Assembly: GCA_016795425.1 (NCBI GenBank)
Contig: JAEUHG010000002.1
Location: 46,644-110,643 of the forward strand
Length of the DNA stretch: 64,000 bases
Source: Verrucomicrobiales bacterium
Lineage (GTDB): Bacteria; Verrucomicrobiota; Verrucomicrobiia; Limisphaerales; CAIMTB01
Direction of reading: 5' to 3'
Part shown: piece after piece, positions 45,801-53,033 of the stretch
Layout: every line of letters begins with the position of its first letter
How positions within the stretch are numbered: position 1 is the first letter of the stretch
Notes under the pieces: generated by a model
What the model saw: the letters and a program-made list of their open reading frames with translations, nothing else
Told to the model about the DNA's origin: nothing
The model's database searches: none
Made by a program: the position numbers and the translations under genes

Positions 45801-45934
45801 ACCGGGCTGGATTTTAGGCGTTCGAGTTGAGGGAGCGGACTCTCGGCCTGCGAGGCGACGGGACGTGCCAGGATCGCCACAAGGGCGGCGGCAAGGACAG
45901 GGGTGGCAACGGCTCGGGGATGCACCCCAGCCAA
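42869..45934 (-). CDS. PVC-type haem-binding CxxCH / membrane-bound dehydrogenase protein with HEAT repeats
   Basis: A 1021-residue secreted protein with a signal peptide (core VLAAALVAILA). A beta-propeller follows at about residues 65-460: VPEGFRALLVAAEPVVRQP, GRLWIAEAYSYPTR, GPDGWLYGIQGV, GSNPWGLDHDERGQLF and GPDGAVYIIDWYD. HEAT repeats run from about 480 to 870. The C-terminal cytochrome c has CAPCH near residue 903, with Met in SLMPEGL as likely axial ligand. Such proteins are abundant in Verrucomicrobiota and Planctomycetota and are thought to oxidise sugars; the substrate is not known. A shorter version of the same architecture forms the C-terminal half of the 53034 fusion protein. Confidence 0.88.
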   Translation of the reverse strand: MAGVHPRAVATPVLAAALVAILARPVASQAESPLPQLERLKSSPVLRHLQPNPTPSPLRSEAERTLAQMYVPEGFRALLVAAEPVVRQPVAFAIDDRGRLWIAEAYSYPTRRAPGEGLDRLLILEDADGDGQFETHKVFAEKLNLVSGFELGFGGVWVGAAPELLFIPDRNRDDVPDAPPTVLLDGFGFQDTHECLNSFHWGPDGWLYGIQGVFNFARIGKPGADQNQRQELRAGIWRYHPVRHEFEIFAHGGSNPWGLDHDERGQLFMTHCRSYWGRGGTTHVIQGGQFWNQANANYAPFIVADPPGDFPGFRNYLLASARYDHGAGGAGAPGTDAIYGGHSHVGTMIYLGDNWPDTYRGHLFTHNLHGHQINQQIHRPLGSGFDTVHAGQDHLFCTDPKYVAIDLQYGPDGAVYIIDWYDQQHCHNPNTERWDRGNGRVYRLQFDATFKPAKVSLRDKSDLDLVEQLSHRNAWYSRTARRLLQERAQERAIDPDALTALDEARTQSRRPELQLAALWASHGVGRLSESALTTALGDPAPYVRAWGIQFAAEHGPLSRSLAERLIALAKNDPSPVVRLYLASAAQRVPKETAWPILEALAGHAEDRTDRNLPFLLWHSLATRFQEHSDRALALAQTTPLSQLADWIYWYAATQEGPVAEKAIATVANLDGEALRRRLAGIWLAMAPRANVTMPEAWRRVAPNLYAHADAKVRRDAERIASVLGDHSMHPRLRRTLVDKGASKADRQHAFEVLGRAASAENLPAFLALLDDPDFRRPTLDRLAGFDSPEIPKALLTRFQEFSADDRTAALNTLTRRASSALALLDAVADGRLKRDQLSAFYVRQLTELKNTEVDQRVAATWGRIKPSPAEKQALIAKLEVIFNEAPLWAYDGGAGRQHFQKLCAPCHVLGQDGTRIGPELTGAGRNGIRYFLENIVDPNAVVGGDFQMTTVETQSGDVISGLVLNENTSALTLRTTTAEQVIAKAQITERTKGELSLMPEGLLEQLGPREQIELLKFLSEH

Positions 45935-46022
45935 TTACCTGAGAAGCGGTTGGATGCAAAGAGTCCTTTGCTCGTCCTCGACGTGGGAGCCAAGCGCGCT
46001 ACCTTGCGGGTGCCGAATCCCA

Positions 46023-47312
46023 ATGCCTACCAAGGCCAAGTCCAAGTCCAAGTCCGTCGTTCCATGGTTGGCGCGCGTTGGTTTCGCGCCGATCCTGGCC
46101 TTGCTCGCCGGCTGCGACCGGGGCGCCGCGTCATTGCCGGCCCAGCCCAGTTCCAAGGAACCGGTCGCCGTCGAGGTGGTAGCGGTGGGGACGCGGCCGA
46201 TGGAACGAAAGGTGACCGCGCTCGGATCGCTGCGGGCGATGGACCGTGCGACGGTGAGCATCAAGACCTCCGGCCGGCTGAAGATGCTCCCGGTCGACGT
46301 CGGCACCCCGGTCGAGGCAGGACAGGTCATCGCCCAGGTCGAACCCAAGGACTATGAGCTGCGGGTGGATCAGGCGTTGGCGCTCCTGGGACAAGCGCGG
46401 GCGCGTCTGGGACTGCCGATCGAAGGGGACGATGATACGGTGGACCTGGAGAAGACCGGCACGGTGCGCGAAGCGGTGGCGTTGTTTCAGGAGGCCAAGA
46501 GCAATCTGGAGCGCGTCCGAAAGCTGGAGACCGACCGAATCAGTTCGGCCCAGGAATTGGAACGGGCGCAGGCGGAATTCGAAGTCACCCGCAGCCGTTA
46601 CCTTGATGCCTTGCAGGAGGCACGCGAACGCCAGGCTATCCTCGCCCAACGCCGCGCGGAGTATGCCATTGCTCGTCAGCAATTGTCGGACGCCTCCTTG
46701 CGCGCGCCGTTTTCCGGGATCGTCCAGGAGCGGTTGGCCAATGTCGGCGAATTCCTGTCGGGCGGATCGCCGGTGGTGACGTTGGTGCGTACCGATCCCT
46801 TGCGGTTGCAGGCGGATATTCCAGAGCGGGACGCGGGGGCGGTGCGGGTGGGACAATCCGTGCGCGTGGAGGTGGATGGCGAAACCAACCGGTACACCGG
46901 CGCGCTGGCACGGGTAAGTCCCGCCTTGAACGAGGTGACGCGCATGCTGCGGGTGGAGGCGGAGATCGCCAATCCCGGATACCTTCGCCCCGGCGCTTTC
47001 GCCAGGGTCGAGATCATCGTTGACCCGTGTTCGCCGGCTCTGGCGATTCCCGCGGATGCCGTGGTGGCTTTTGCGGGAACCGAGAAAGCTATGGTGATCA
47101 CGACCAACCAAGTTCAGGAACGACGGGTCCGCGTGGGGCGGCGCGAGGCCGGATGGGTGGAGGTTCTGACGGGCGTAAAGGCGGGGGAGCAAGTGATTCG
47201 ACGGCCGGGATCGCTGCAGTCCGGGGATCCCGTTCGGATCGCGGTCGATGCGCCCAATGCGGCGTCGCCACCGGGGCCGGGGCCGGGGCCGGCACCGAAA
47301 CGATCGTCCTAA
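46023..47312 (+). CDS. RND efflux periplasmic adaptor (membrane fusion protein), lipoprotein
   Basis: A 429-residue protein. ATG 46023 gives a lipoprotein signal with lipobox LLAGC (Cys ~29). The frame continues upstream to 45903, over the 5' end of the divergent haem-protein gene, but that part is not protein-like. The order is first barrel-strand motif (VTALGSLRAMDRATVSIKTSG), biotinyl-lipoyl half motif (VDVGTPVEAGQVIAQVEPKDY), a long helical hairpin with coiled-coil residues (about 125-240), LRAPFSGIVQERLANVGEFL, and a C-terminal beta-barrel and membrane-proximal domain. It is followed 22 nt later by the pump. No outer-membrane channel is in the window. Confidence 0.92.
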   Translation: MPTKAKSKSKSVVPWLARVGFAPILALLAGCDRGAASLPAQPSSKEPVAVEVVAVGTRPMERKVTALGSLRAMDRATVSIKTSGRLKMLPVDVGTPVEAGQVIAQVEPKDYELRVDQALALLGQARARLGLPIEGDDDTVDLEKTGTVREAVALFQEAKSNLERVRKLETDRISSAQELERAQAEFEVTRSRYLDALQEARERQAILAQRRAEYAIARQQLSDASLRAPFSGIVQERLANVGEFLSGGSPVVTLVRTDPLRLQADIPERDAGAVRVGQSVRVEVDGETNRYTGALARVSPALNEVTRMLRVEAEIANPGYLRPGAFARVEIIVDPCSPALAIPADAVVAFAGTEKAMVITTNQVQERRVRVGRREAGWVEVLTGVKAGEQVIRRPGSLQSGDPVRIAVDAPNAASPPGPGPGPAPKRSS

Positions 47313-47334
47313 GGCGCGCGGCTCCCGACGTTCG

Positions 47335-50300
47335 ATGCAAACGCTCGCCGAACTCTGCATTCGCCGGCCGGTTTTCGCGGCGATGCTTATCCTGGCCTTG
47401 GTGGTCGTGGGAGGCACGAGCTATTTCCGATTGGGCGTCGATCGGCTGCCATCGGTGGATTTGCCGACGGTGCGGGTGAGCACCTCATTGCCGGGTGCTT
47501 CGCCGGCGGAGGTGGAGGCGCAGATCTCGCGGCCGATCGAGGAGGCGGTGAACACGGTGGCGGGGATCAGCGAGTTGCGGTCGATCTCCGGTCAGGGCAA
47601 CTCCATCGTAATCGTGACGTTCGAATTGGACCGCGACATTGAGAGCGCGACGCAGGACGTGCGGGACCGGGTCGCGACGGTGGTGCGGCGACTGCCACGG
47701 GAAGCGCAGCCGCCGGTAATCTCCAAATTCGACAACGACCAGTCGCCGGTCCTGACCCTTTCGCTTTCGGGGGATCTGCCGTTGCGCGAACTCACCGAAC
47801 TGGCGGACAAGGTGGTGAAGGTTCACATCGAGCGGGCGAGCGGGGTGGGAGGGGTGACCATCGAAGGTCAGGCCGAGAGGGCCATCAACCTGTGGCTGGA
47901 TGCGGACCGATTGGCCGCTTACGGGCTGCCGGTGACGGCGGTGCGCGACGCGCTGGATCGCCAGAACGTCGATATCCCGGGAGGCAATGTCACTGCGGAT
48001 GTGCGGGAGCAGTCGCTGAGGACCCTGGGAAGATTTACGCAGGCGTCCCAATTCGACCAGATGGTGATTGCGACGCGGAACGGGGACCCGATCCGGTTGC
48101 GGGATGTGGGGCATGCCGAGGATGGCGTGAAGGAGCAACGATCCCTGACCCGGTTGAACGGCGAGGCGGCTGTGATCCTGGAGGTCCGTCGGCAGTCGGG
48201 AGCCAACACCGTGGCCGTGATTGAGGCGGTGAAGAAGCGACTGCCGGAGTTGACGGCGCAATTGCCGGCGGAGGTGAAGTTCGAAGTTATCCGCGATCAG
48301 TCGCGATACATTTACCAGGCCCTGCACGAGATCAACCTGCACCTGGTGCTGGGCAGTCTGCTGGCCTGCCTGGTGGTGCTGGTGTTCATGCGGGACTGGC
48401 GTTCGACCTTGATCGCGGCGGTGGCGATCCCCACCTCGGTGATCTCGACCTTTGGAATGATGTGGGCGCTGGGTTTCACTCTGAACAGTGTGACGATGCT
48501 GGCGTTGGTCCTGATGGTGGGGATCGTGATCGACGATGCCATTGTCGTGCTTGAAAACATCTACCGTTTCATCGAGGAGAAACGGCTGGCGCCGTTCGAG
48601 GCGGCGGCGAAAGCCACGGCGGAGATCGGCCTGGCCGTGATGGCAACGACGTTCAGCCTGGTGGTGATCTTCGTGCCGGTCTCTTTCATGTCGAGCATCT
48701 CGGGCCGGTTTCTCTTCCAATTCGGCATCACCGCGGCCGTGGCGGTTTTGGTGAGTCTTCTGGTTTCGTTCACTCTCACCCCCATGATGAGCGCACGGTT
48801 GCTGCGCGGCGTAGGGAGTGGCGGGTCCCATCCGGTCTCGCGCTCGGGTTTCTACGGTTGGATCGAACGCCATTACCTGTCCGCCCTGCGATGGGCGATG
48901 CGCCATCGCTGGGTGGTGTCCGTGGCGGCGTTGGGCATCATGGCCTCTTCCGTGCCTCTCTATGGCCTGGTACGACAGGAGTACATCCCCTCCGATATCG
49001 ACGAGGGTGAGTTTGAGGTGAGCATCACGGCGCCGGAAGGGACCAGCGTCGCCTCCATGGACTCCGCGATGCGCGCGATGGAGGCGGAGATTCTGCGGAC
49101 TCCAGGGGTTGAAACGGTGCTGGCGACAACCGGGGGCGGGTTCCTTGGGAGCGTCAACAACGGCAGGATTTATGTGCGGCTGATACCATTCGAGGAACGG
49201 CGGTTTACCTTTGCACGATTGGCCAAGGAAACCCTGCGATTGCGGCCGCACAAGGCATTCGAAAACACGCATGTCCAGCGGGAGGTGATGCAGGAGATTC
49301 GGCGACGCCTCAAGCGCTTCGGTCTGCGCGCCGGAGTCAGCAACATCGCCGCCTTCAATTTCGGAGGATCGCGCTGGGAGATCGACTTTGTCTTCCTGGG
49401 CGCCGAGCTCGAAAAGCTTGCGGCATACGCCAACGCCCTGCGCGAGCGCGCCGATGAGCTGGGTATTGTCGATGCCGACACCACTTTGAAATTGGACAAG
49501 CCGGAGGTGCGGGTGGAGATCGATCGCGACCGAGCGGCGGCCTTGAATGTGTCGACAGCCGACATTGCCGATGCCTTGCGGTTGATGGTGGGCGGCGATG
49601 ACGAGATCTCGCGTTTCCGGGATCCGCAGATGAACGAGGATTATGACGTCACGTTGCGTCTGACGTCGAGAGACCGGCGCGAGGTGGAGCCGATATCGAG
49701 GTTGTTGATTCCGGATCGGGCGGGGCGCCTGGTGCGTCTGGACAATGTCGTGCGACTGGAGGCGGGGCAGACGGCGTCGCGCATCGACCGCCTGGACCGA
49801 CAGCGACAGGTGAGTCTGCGCGCGGGAGTGGCGCCGGGATATGCCTTGGCGGATCGATTGGAGGTCCTGAAGAGCGCCGCGGGCGAACTCAACCTCCCGG
49901 TGGGTTACACCACACGGGTGGCGGGTCGCGGACGCGAATTGGACCGCACCTTTCGCGAGTTCCTGTGGGCTTTCGCGCTGTCGGTGGTGTTCATGTACAT
50001 GATCCTGGCGGCACAGTATGAGAGCCTGGTGCATCCGGTGACCATCCTGCTGTCGCTCCCCTTGTCGGTGCCGTTTGCGTTATTGTCGCTTTGGGTGACG
50101 GGGAGCACGTTGAACCTTTATTCAGCGCTGGGTCTGCTCGTGCTTTTCGGGGTGGTGAAGAAGAATGCCATCCTGCAGATCGACCACATGAACCACCTCC
50201 GTGCGGGGGGCAAGGACCTGTTGTCGGCGGTAATCGAAGGGAATCGCGATCGGTTGCGCCCCATCCTGATGACCACTCTGGCACTGGTAGCCGGCATGCT

Positions 50301-50523
50301 TCCCTTGGCCTTGGGAACCGGACCCGGGGCGGACGAGCGCCGCTCGATCGCCATCGTCGTGGTGGGTGGGCAAACCCTGGCGCTGGTGGTGACGCTGGTA
50401 GTGACGCCGGTGGCGTATTCTTGGCTCGAGGAAGGGCGTGTTTGGATCGCCGACCGGGTACGCGGCTCGAAGGGCGGGGTCCTGGGACCGGGCTCGTCCT
50501 TGGCGAATGGACGAGCACCTTAA
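47335..50523 (+). CDS. RND-family efflux pump (HAE1 type)
   Basis: A 1062-residue inner-membrane pump with 12 membrane helices. The N-terminus (LAELCIRRPVFAAMLILAL) and RLPSVDLPTVRVST are family-typical. The proton-relay Asp pair is D400-D401 in GIVIDDAIVVLENIYRF. The C-terminal counterpart VVKKNAILQIDHMN contains the helix-10 Lys. The porter domain has two PN/PC repeats. ATG 47335 follows the adaptor stop by 22 nt. The adaptor sequence before it is rich in ggggcc repeats. Substrate range cannot be told. It ends convergently with a DUF1761 gene. Confidence 0.94.
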   Translation: MQTLAELCIRRPVFAAMLILALVVVGGTSYFRLGVDRLPSVDLPTVRVSTSLPGASPAEVEAQISRPIEEAVNTVAGISELRSISGQGNSIVIVTFELDRDIESATQDVRDRVATVVRRLPREAQPPVISKFDNDQSPVLTLSLSGDLPLRELTELADKVVKVHIERASGVGGVTIEGQAERAINLWLDADRLAAYGLPVTAVRDALDRQNVDIPGGNVTADVREQSLRTLGRFTQASQFDQMVIATRNGDPIRLRDVGHAEDGVKEQRSLTRLNGEAAVILEVRRQSGANTVAVIEAVKKRLPELTAQLPAEVKFEVIRDQSRYIYQALHEINLHLVLGSLLACLVVLVFMRDWRSTLIAAVAIPTSVISTFGMMWALGFTLNSVTMLALVLMVGIVIDDAIVVLENIYRFIEEKRLAPFEAAAKATAEIGLAVMATTFSLVVIFVPVSFMSSISGRFLFQFGITAAVAVLVSLLVSFTLTPMMSARLLRGVGSGGSHPVSRSGFYGWIERHYLSALRWAMRHRWVVSVAALGIMASSVPLYGLVRQEYIPSDIDEGEFEVSITAPEGTSVASMDSAMRAMEAEILRTPGVETVLATTGGGFLGSVNNGRIYVRLIPFEERRFTFARLAKETLRLRPHKAFENTHVQREVMQEIRRRLKRFGLRAGVSNIAAFNFGGSRWEIDFVFLGAELEKLAAYANALRERADELGIVDADTTLKLDKPEVRVEIDRDRAAALNVSTADIADALRLMVGGDDEISRFRDPQMNEDYDVTLRLTSRDRREVEPISRLLIPDRAGRLVRLDNVVRLEAGQTASRIDRLDRQRQVSLRAGVAPGYALADRLEVLKSAAGELNLPVGYTTRVAGRGRELDRTFREFLWAFALSVVFMYMILAAQYESLVHPVTILLSLPLSVPFALLSLWVTGSTLNLYSALGLLVLFGVVKKNAILQIDHMNHLRAGGKDLLSAVIEGNRDRLRPILMTTLALVAGMLPLALGTGPGADERRSIAIVVVGGQTLALVVTLVVTPVAYSWLEEGRVWIADRVRGSKGGVLGPGSSLANGRAP

Positions 50524-50528
50524 GGGGG

Positions 50529-50936
50529 TCAGCGCCAGCCGCCCAGAATGAGACCCATCAGAACGAATGCGGCGATCTGGTAACCCGCATGGATGCCGAG
50601 GTAGGTCCACGAGCGGTTCTCAAACAGGGCGATGGTGCCGAACGAGGTCGCTACCCAGCCGAAACCCGCCAAGGCACCGGCTGTCATACCCCACCAGACA
50701 TCGGTTTTCGCGTCGGCGAGAAAAAAGGCGAGATTTGTCGCCATGATGAGGGCGAAGAAAGCGGAGCCGATGAACGGCCGGCCGACGCCCCTTCGTTGGA
50801 GATCGCCTTCTGTGAAGGCATTGACTCGCATCCAGGCCTTGCCGAATAGGACCGGCGAGTACCAAAGACCTCCGAGGACGAAGGTGGACACAGCCGCGAC
50901 GAGGATGGCGCCTAAGTGAATCTGTTGGGGGTCCAT
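50529..50936 (-). CDS. DUF1761 membrane protein
   Basis: A 135-residue protein with four hydrophobic segments. The early FVLGGLWYSPVLFGKAWMR is the DUF1761 hallmark (GxxWYSPxLFGKxW). ATG 50936 (MDPQQIHLG) was chosen over an in-frame ATG at 50963. No function is known for the family. Its stop is 5 nt from the convergent RND gene. Confidence 0.85.
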   Translation of the reverse strand: MDPQQIHLGAILVAAVSTFVLGGLWYSPVLFGKAWMRVNAFTEGDLQRRGVGRPFIGSAFFALIMATNLAFFLADAKTDVWWGMTAGALAGFGWVATSFGTIALFENRSWTYLGIHAGYQIAAFVLMGLILGGWR

Positions 50937-51019
50937 GCGTTGGGTTTGCGCAGGATCACCCAACCGGTCCGGCCTTGGATTGTAGAAAATTCACCTGGGC
51001 CGGGAGTTTCGGTCCGACG

Positions 51020-52864
51020 CTAGTTCGGCCACTCCGTTTTGGCCGCGAAATTGTAGGGCAAGGCATGCTGGTCGAGAATGGCGTTGGCCCAGCGGCCGAC
51101 CCAAAGGAGTCGTCGCGACTCGAGAAAAGGGCGCGTCTCCACCCGGCGCTCGAATCGCCGGTACTCGTTCCAATCGCCCTCGAAGCGTTTCGGCCACCTT
51201 CGCGCGAGCGGATGAAGGGGTAGACGAATGCCCTTGTCGTGAAGCGTGCGCCAGTGGTTCTGCAGCGAGGGAGGTTCCGTTACCAATCCCTGGGCCGTCA
51301 TCGGCAGGCTGCCGTGCTTGCCCCATTCCACGCCGATCATCGTCGGCGTGCCGGATGTCGGCGCGGATAGCAGGCGGCCATGGAAGTAGGTGGCAACGGT
51401 GGGCGCGCGCGCCGGACCGTCGGCCAAAGTGACCCAGAGGATTTCGTGATCCGTGGGATCGTTGTCCTCGGGGAAATCGATGTCGTCTTCCCAAAAGAGG
51501 TGGAAGGCGATGGTGGTGCGGTCGGGGGAAAGGATCGCCACGACGTCCCGTAGGGGAAACGGCTCCTCGGGATGGGTTAGCAGGACAGGAGCCTGCCGTA
51601 GGATGAGATCGATCTCGGCGGGAGTGGGATCGGTGGCGGGTGCCAACTCGAGAAGTCGGGCGTAATCCGCGCTCGCTTCCCCGAGGCGACGTTGGGTGTG
51701 CAGTTGGAAGGCGCGCTGATTGAGCAGCTCGAGTTCGCGGTCGGGGAAGGGTTCGAGTCCGGGCAAAGCCAGGATCTCGAGGTCGAGCGTGTCGGGAATG
51801 GCCGGGGCGGCGACGGGATTGGGTCGCGCCACGCGGTTGCTGGTCCACCGGACTGTGTACGAACTCCACGATCGGTTGGGTTCCGGGTAATCCGTGCTGA
51901 TGAACTGGGCGCCACTGGCAAAGGCCGCATCACGTTGCCGCGTGTCGTTCCAGCGCGCGTTCCGGGTGTCGGCGTCCGCGCGGGTGCGCACGAGATATCC
52001 GGATTTCACCAGGTGTTGGATCTGGTCGAAGGAGCCCATTGGATCATTGACCTTGAACCAGGCGGCAGCCGGGTGGGATTCGTCGACGCTGACGAAGAAC
52101 CAACGATCGGCGAGGTTGCTGTTCCGCGAAAGGTAGAGATCCCGGATTTCGTCGGTGTTATCCAGGGCGACCAGGAATCGGCCGCGCAGCTCGGCGAGTG
52201 AGGGCCAACCCTGGGCCTGGATCGCGTCGCGCAGCGTTCGGCGAGTTCCGCGCAGTTCGTCGGGACGGAAGATTCGCGCATCACCGAGGCCGGTGCGGAC
52301 TTGATCTTCCAGGGCGTCGAGGAGAGGCAGGGTCCAGGGCACCGGCTGGGTGAACTCAGCGCCGGCGGCGTCCTTCTTTAATTCCAGCAGGATAAGAATG
52401 GGAACGTGGCTGGGGTGCTTGACGGACCATTGTCGGACTTCGTCGAGGGCCTCGCCGAGCGTGGGGTGGTGTACGTGGAAATCGAAATCCGGCACGTGCA
52501 GGATCTTGGTTCCGGGCCTCGCCATGACCTCGGGGTCGGGGGACGGAGGCGGCGGTTCGCTGCCTGGAACCAAGCGCAGGCTGGCCGGATGCGCGAAGAG
52601 TCCGCCTTGGGGATCCGCGTAGAGATCGAGTTCAATCTGACGGATGCCGAGCCTCTCGAGTTGCTCGGCGAGCGGGCGATGCGTGTATTGGAGGGAGTCG
52701 GCGGCGGCGGGATCACGGCTGCGGATCAGGGCGTCAACCGCGGGGCTGGGCGCGATGTGATACGAATTATGGGTGCCAATGACCTGCATCTCGTTGAGGC
52801 GAGGCGCGGCGAGGGCGGGGAGGGTCAGACAAGCGAGGAAGCAGGCGAGAACCGGCGACGACAT
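51020..52864 (-). CDS. Secreted Ca2+-dependent PI-PLC-like protein with an unassigned C-terminal domain
   Basis: A 614-residue protein with a signal peptide (VLACFLACLTLPALA). The N-terminal ~320 residues match the bacterial Ca-dependent phosphoinositide-specific PLC-like family: MQVIGTHNSYHIAP (catalytic His, Ca-binding Asn), IRQIELDLYADP (Glu/Asp ligands), and FDFHVHHPTLGEALDEV. After a linker containing ~40 helical residues (EASADYARLLEL), the last ~200 residues are not recognised; they include FHLFWEDDIDFPEDNDPTDHE and VEWGKHGS. The ATG at 52864 was chosen; the frame is open back to 53377 without protein-like sequence. The actual substrate is not known. Confidence 0.8.
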   Translation of the reverse strand: MSSPVLACFLACLTLPALAAPRLNEMQVIGTHNSYHIAPSPAVDALIRSRDPAAADSLQYTHRPLAEQLERLGIRQIELDLYADPQGGLFAHPASLRLVPGSEPPPPSPDPEVMARPGTKILHVPDFDFHVHHPTLGEALDEVRQWSVKHPSHVPILILLELKKDAAGAEFTQPVPWTLPLLDALEDQVRTGLGDARIFRPDELRGTRRTLRDAIQAQGWPSLAELRGRFLVALDNTDEIRDLYLSRNSNLADRWFFVSVDESHPAAAWFKVNDPMGSFDQIQHLVKSGYLVRTRADADTRNARWNDTRQRDAAFASGAQFISTDYPEPNRSWSSYTVRWTSNRVARPNPVAAPAIPDTLDLEILALPGLEPFPDRELELLNQRAFQLHTQRRLGEASADYARLLELAPATDPTPAEIDLILRQAPVLLTHPEEPFPLRDVVAILSPDRTTIAFHLFWEDDIDFPEDNDPTDHEILWVTLADGPARAPTVATYFHGRLLSAPTSGTPTMIGVEWGKHGSLPMTAQGLVTEPPSLQNHWRTLHDKGIRLPLHPLARRWPKRFEGDWNEYRRFERRVETRPFLESRRLLWVGRWANAILDQHALPYNFAAKTEWPN

Positions 52865-52955
52865 GGCGGATTTATGCGCAGAACCCCGACGACCTGAGAA
52901 GTCAGCGGTTCTTGCGCGCGACGCCCAGGACTCGAAGTCCGCACGCCATCGGGTG

Positions 52956-53003
52956 GTCGAGTCCCCGCTCGACGGTGGCGGGGGATTCGCGGAATGCTCC
53001 GCG
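52956..53003. promoter_or_regulatory. Two hairpins in the divergent region between PLC-like and fusion genes
   Basis: gtcgag/ctcgac (52956-52961 with 52968-52973) and cgcgga/tccgcg (52988-52993 with 52998-53003) are perfect 6-bp stems. They sit 31-78 nt before the fusion gene start in a 169-nt divergent region. They may be leader structures or chance in GC-rich DNA. Confidence 0.25.
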
Positions 53004-53033
53004 TCATCCTGCCACCAGTGATCCGCCCTCGTC

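Noticed and set aside
43691..45817. 708-codon plus-strand frame opposite the PVC haem protein
   Set aside because: Antisense shadow of a gene with clear propeller and CAPCH motifs.
47271..47293. ggggcc repeats at the end of the adaptor gene
   Set aside because: Three short units encoding a Pro-Gly tail; explained by codon use and low-complexity C-terminus.
47485..50034. 849-codon minus-strand frame opposite the RND pump
   Set aside because: Antisense shadow: His/Gln/Arg-rich sequence, no domain, while the pump in the other strand is unmistakable.
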